NCBI GenBank assembly: GCA_003663295.1
Contig: QMZS01000008.1
Span: forward strand, 1-22,306
Direction of reading: 5' to 3'
Length of the DNA: 22,306 nt
Source: Candidatus Aenigmatarchaeota archaeon
Lineage (GTDB): Archaea > Aenigmatarchaeota > Aenigmatarchaeia > QMZS01
A program made the position numbers and the translations under genes. Positions 22,214-22,306 of this stretch are shown piece after piece; the first letter of the stretch is position 1, and every line of letters starts with the position of its first letter. Below the pieces are notes generated by a model. That model did not search any database, was not told the origin of the DNA, and saw only the letters and a program-made list of their open reading frames with translations.

Positions 22214-22306
22214 TTAAATTATAAGTTTTATTATTTTCTCCGCAAATTCTTTTGCTGCCTGAGGTTCATTTGCAGTTATAATTTTACCGTCCTGCTCAAC
22301 ATTTGC
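22214..22306 (-). CDS. DJ-1/PfpI family protein, C-terminal fragment (runs off the right edge)
   Basis: Thirty residues and the stop are visible, including NVEQDGKIITANEPQAAKEF followed by AEKIIKLII. 'DGxIITAxxPxAAxEFAxxI' is the conserved end of the DJ-1/PfpI (ThiJ) superfamily, whose catalytic cysteine lies outside the window. Members act as deglycases, chaperones or proteases; which applies cannot be told from this fragment. Confidence 0.75.
   Translation of the reverse strand, partial: ANVEQDGKIITANEPQAAKEFAEKIIKLII

Overview
The window comes from an AT-rich archaeal genome. Four lines of evidence show this: an archaeal replication and repair set (PCNA sliding clamp, archaeal DnaG, NurA nuclease, a Holliday-junction-resolvase-like protein), archaeal ribosomal proteins uL1 and uL10, the archaea-only amidotransferase subunit GatE, and compact archaeal triosephosphate isomerase, SecE and prefoldin beta. 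Genes are short and tightly packed. Many starts read 'att-ATG' with an AT-rich TATA-like box about 20-30 nt upstream and no clear Shine-Dalgarno, as expected for leaderless transcripts. Small cysteine-rich secreted proteins, single-pass proteins of unknown function and intron-laden tRNAs suggest a DPANN-type lineage, but that placement is an inference.

Layout, left to right. Positions 1-640 hold the N-terminal part of an AmmeMemoRadiSam-type radical SAM enzyme (minus). Two membrane-associated unknowns follow (665-2050), then PCNA (2106-2858, minus) and an M29 aminopeptidase (2963-4060, minus). The gap 4061-4513 contains a decayed transposase C-terminus with a 68-bp tandem duplication. Then come a small unknown ORF and a 516-residue lipoprotein (4811-6361, plus). 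A minus-strand block carries DnaG, a small unknown, NurA and another unknown (6385-9390). SecE (9417-9590, plus) is a 57-residue gene that is easy to miss. A single-pass unknown on the minus strand separates it from uL1-uL10 (10394-11837). Next are a 46-residue zinc-finger mini-protein, a membrane-anchored resolvase-like nuclease, a single-pass unknown, and a TsaC/Sua5-type threonylcarbamoyl-AMP synthase. A third section holds an unknown, tRNA-Gln, an MscS channel, triosephosphate isomerase, tRNA-Ser, a second lipoprotein, GatE, a very cysteine-rich secreted protein, a coiled-coil unknown, prefoldin beta and the C-terminus of a DJ-1/PfpI protein.

The most striking content is in the two tRNA genes, both on the minus strand. 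The tRNA-Gln(UUG) gene (14224-14447) is readable only if three introns are removed: one in the D loop, one at the canonical 37/38 site and one at 53/54 beside the T loop. Each has a plausible bulge-helix-bulge-like fold, and removal leaves a clean 73-nt cloverleaf. The tRNA-Ser(GCU) gene (16313-16433) has an intact anticodon loop but a 36-nt intron at 54/55 in the T loop. Two of two tRNAs therefore carry T-loop-region introns, which implies a broad-specificity splicing endonuclease encoded elsewhere. GatE, whose complex makes Gln-tRNA(Gln) from Glu-tRNA(Gln), lies about 3 kb from this tRNA-Gln gene.

Functionally the window mixes information processing (replication clamp and primase, repair nucleases, ribosomal stalk proteins, tRNA charging and tRNA t6A modification), secretion and envelope (SecE, lipoproteins, cysteine-rich secreted proteins, MscS) and one glycolytic/gluconeogenic enzyme (TIM).
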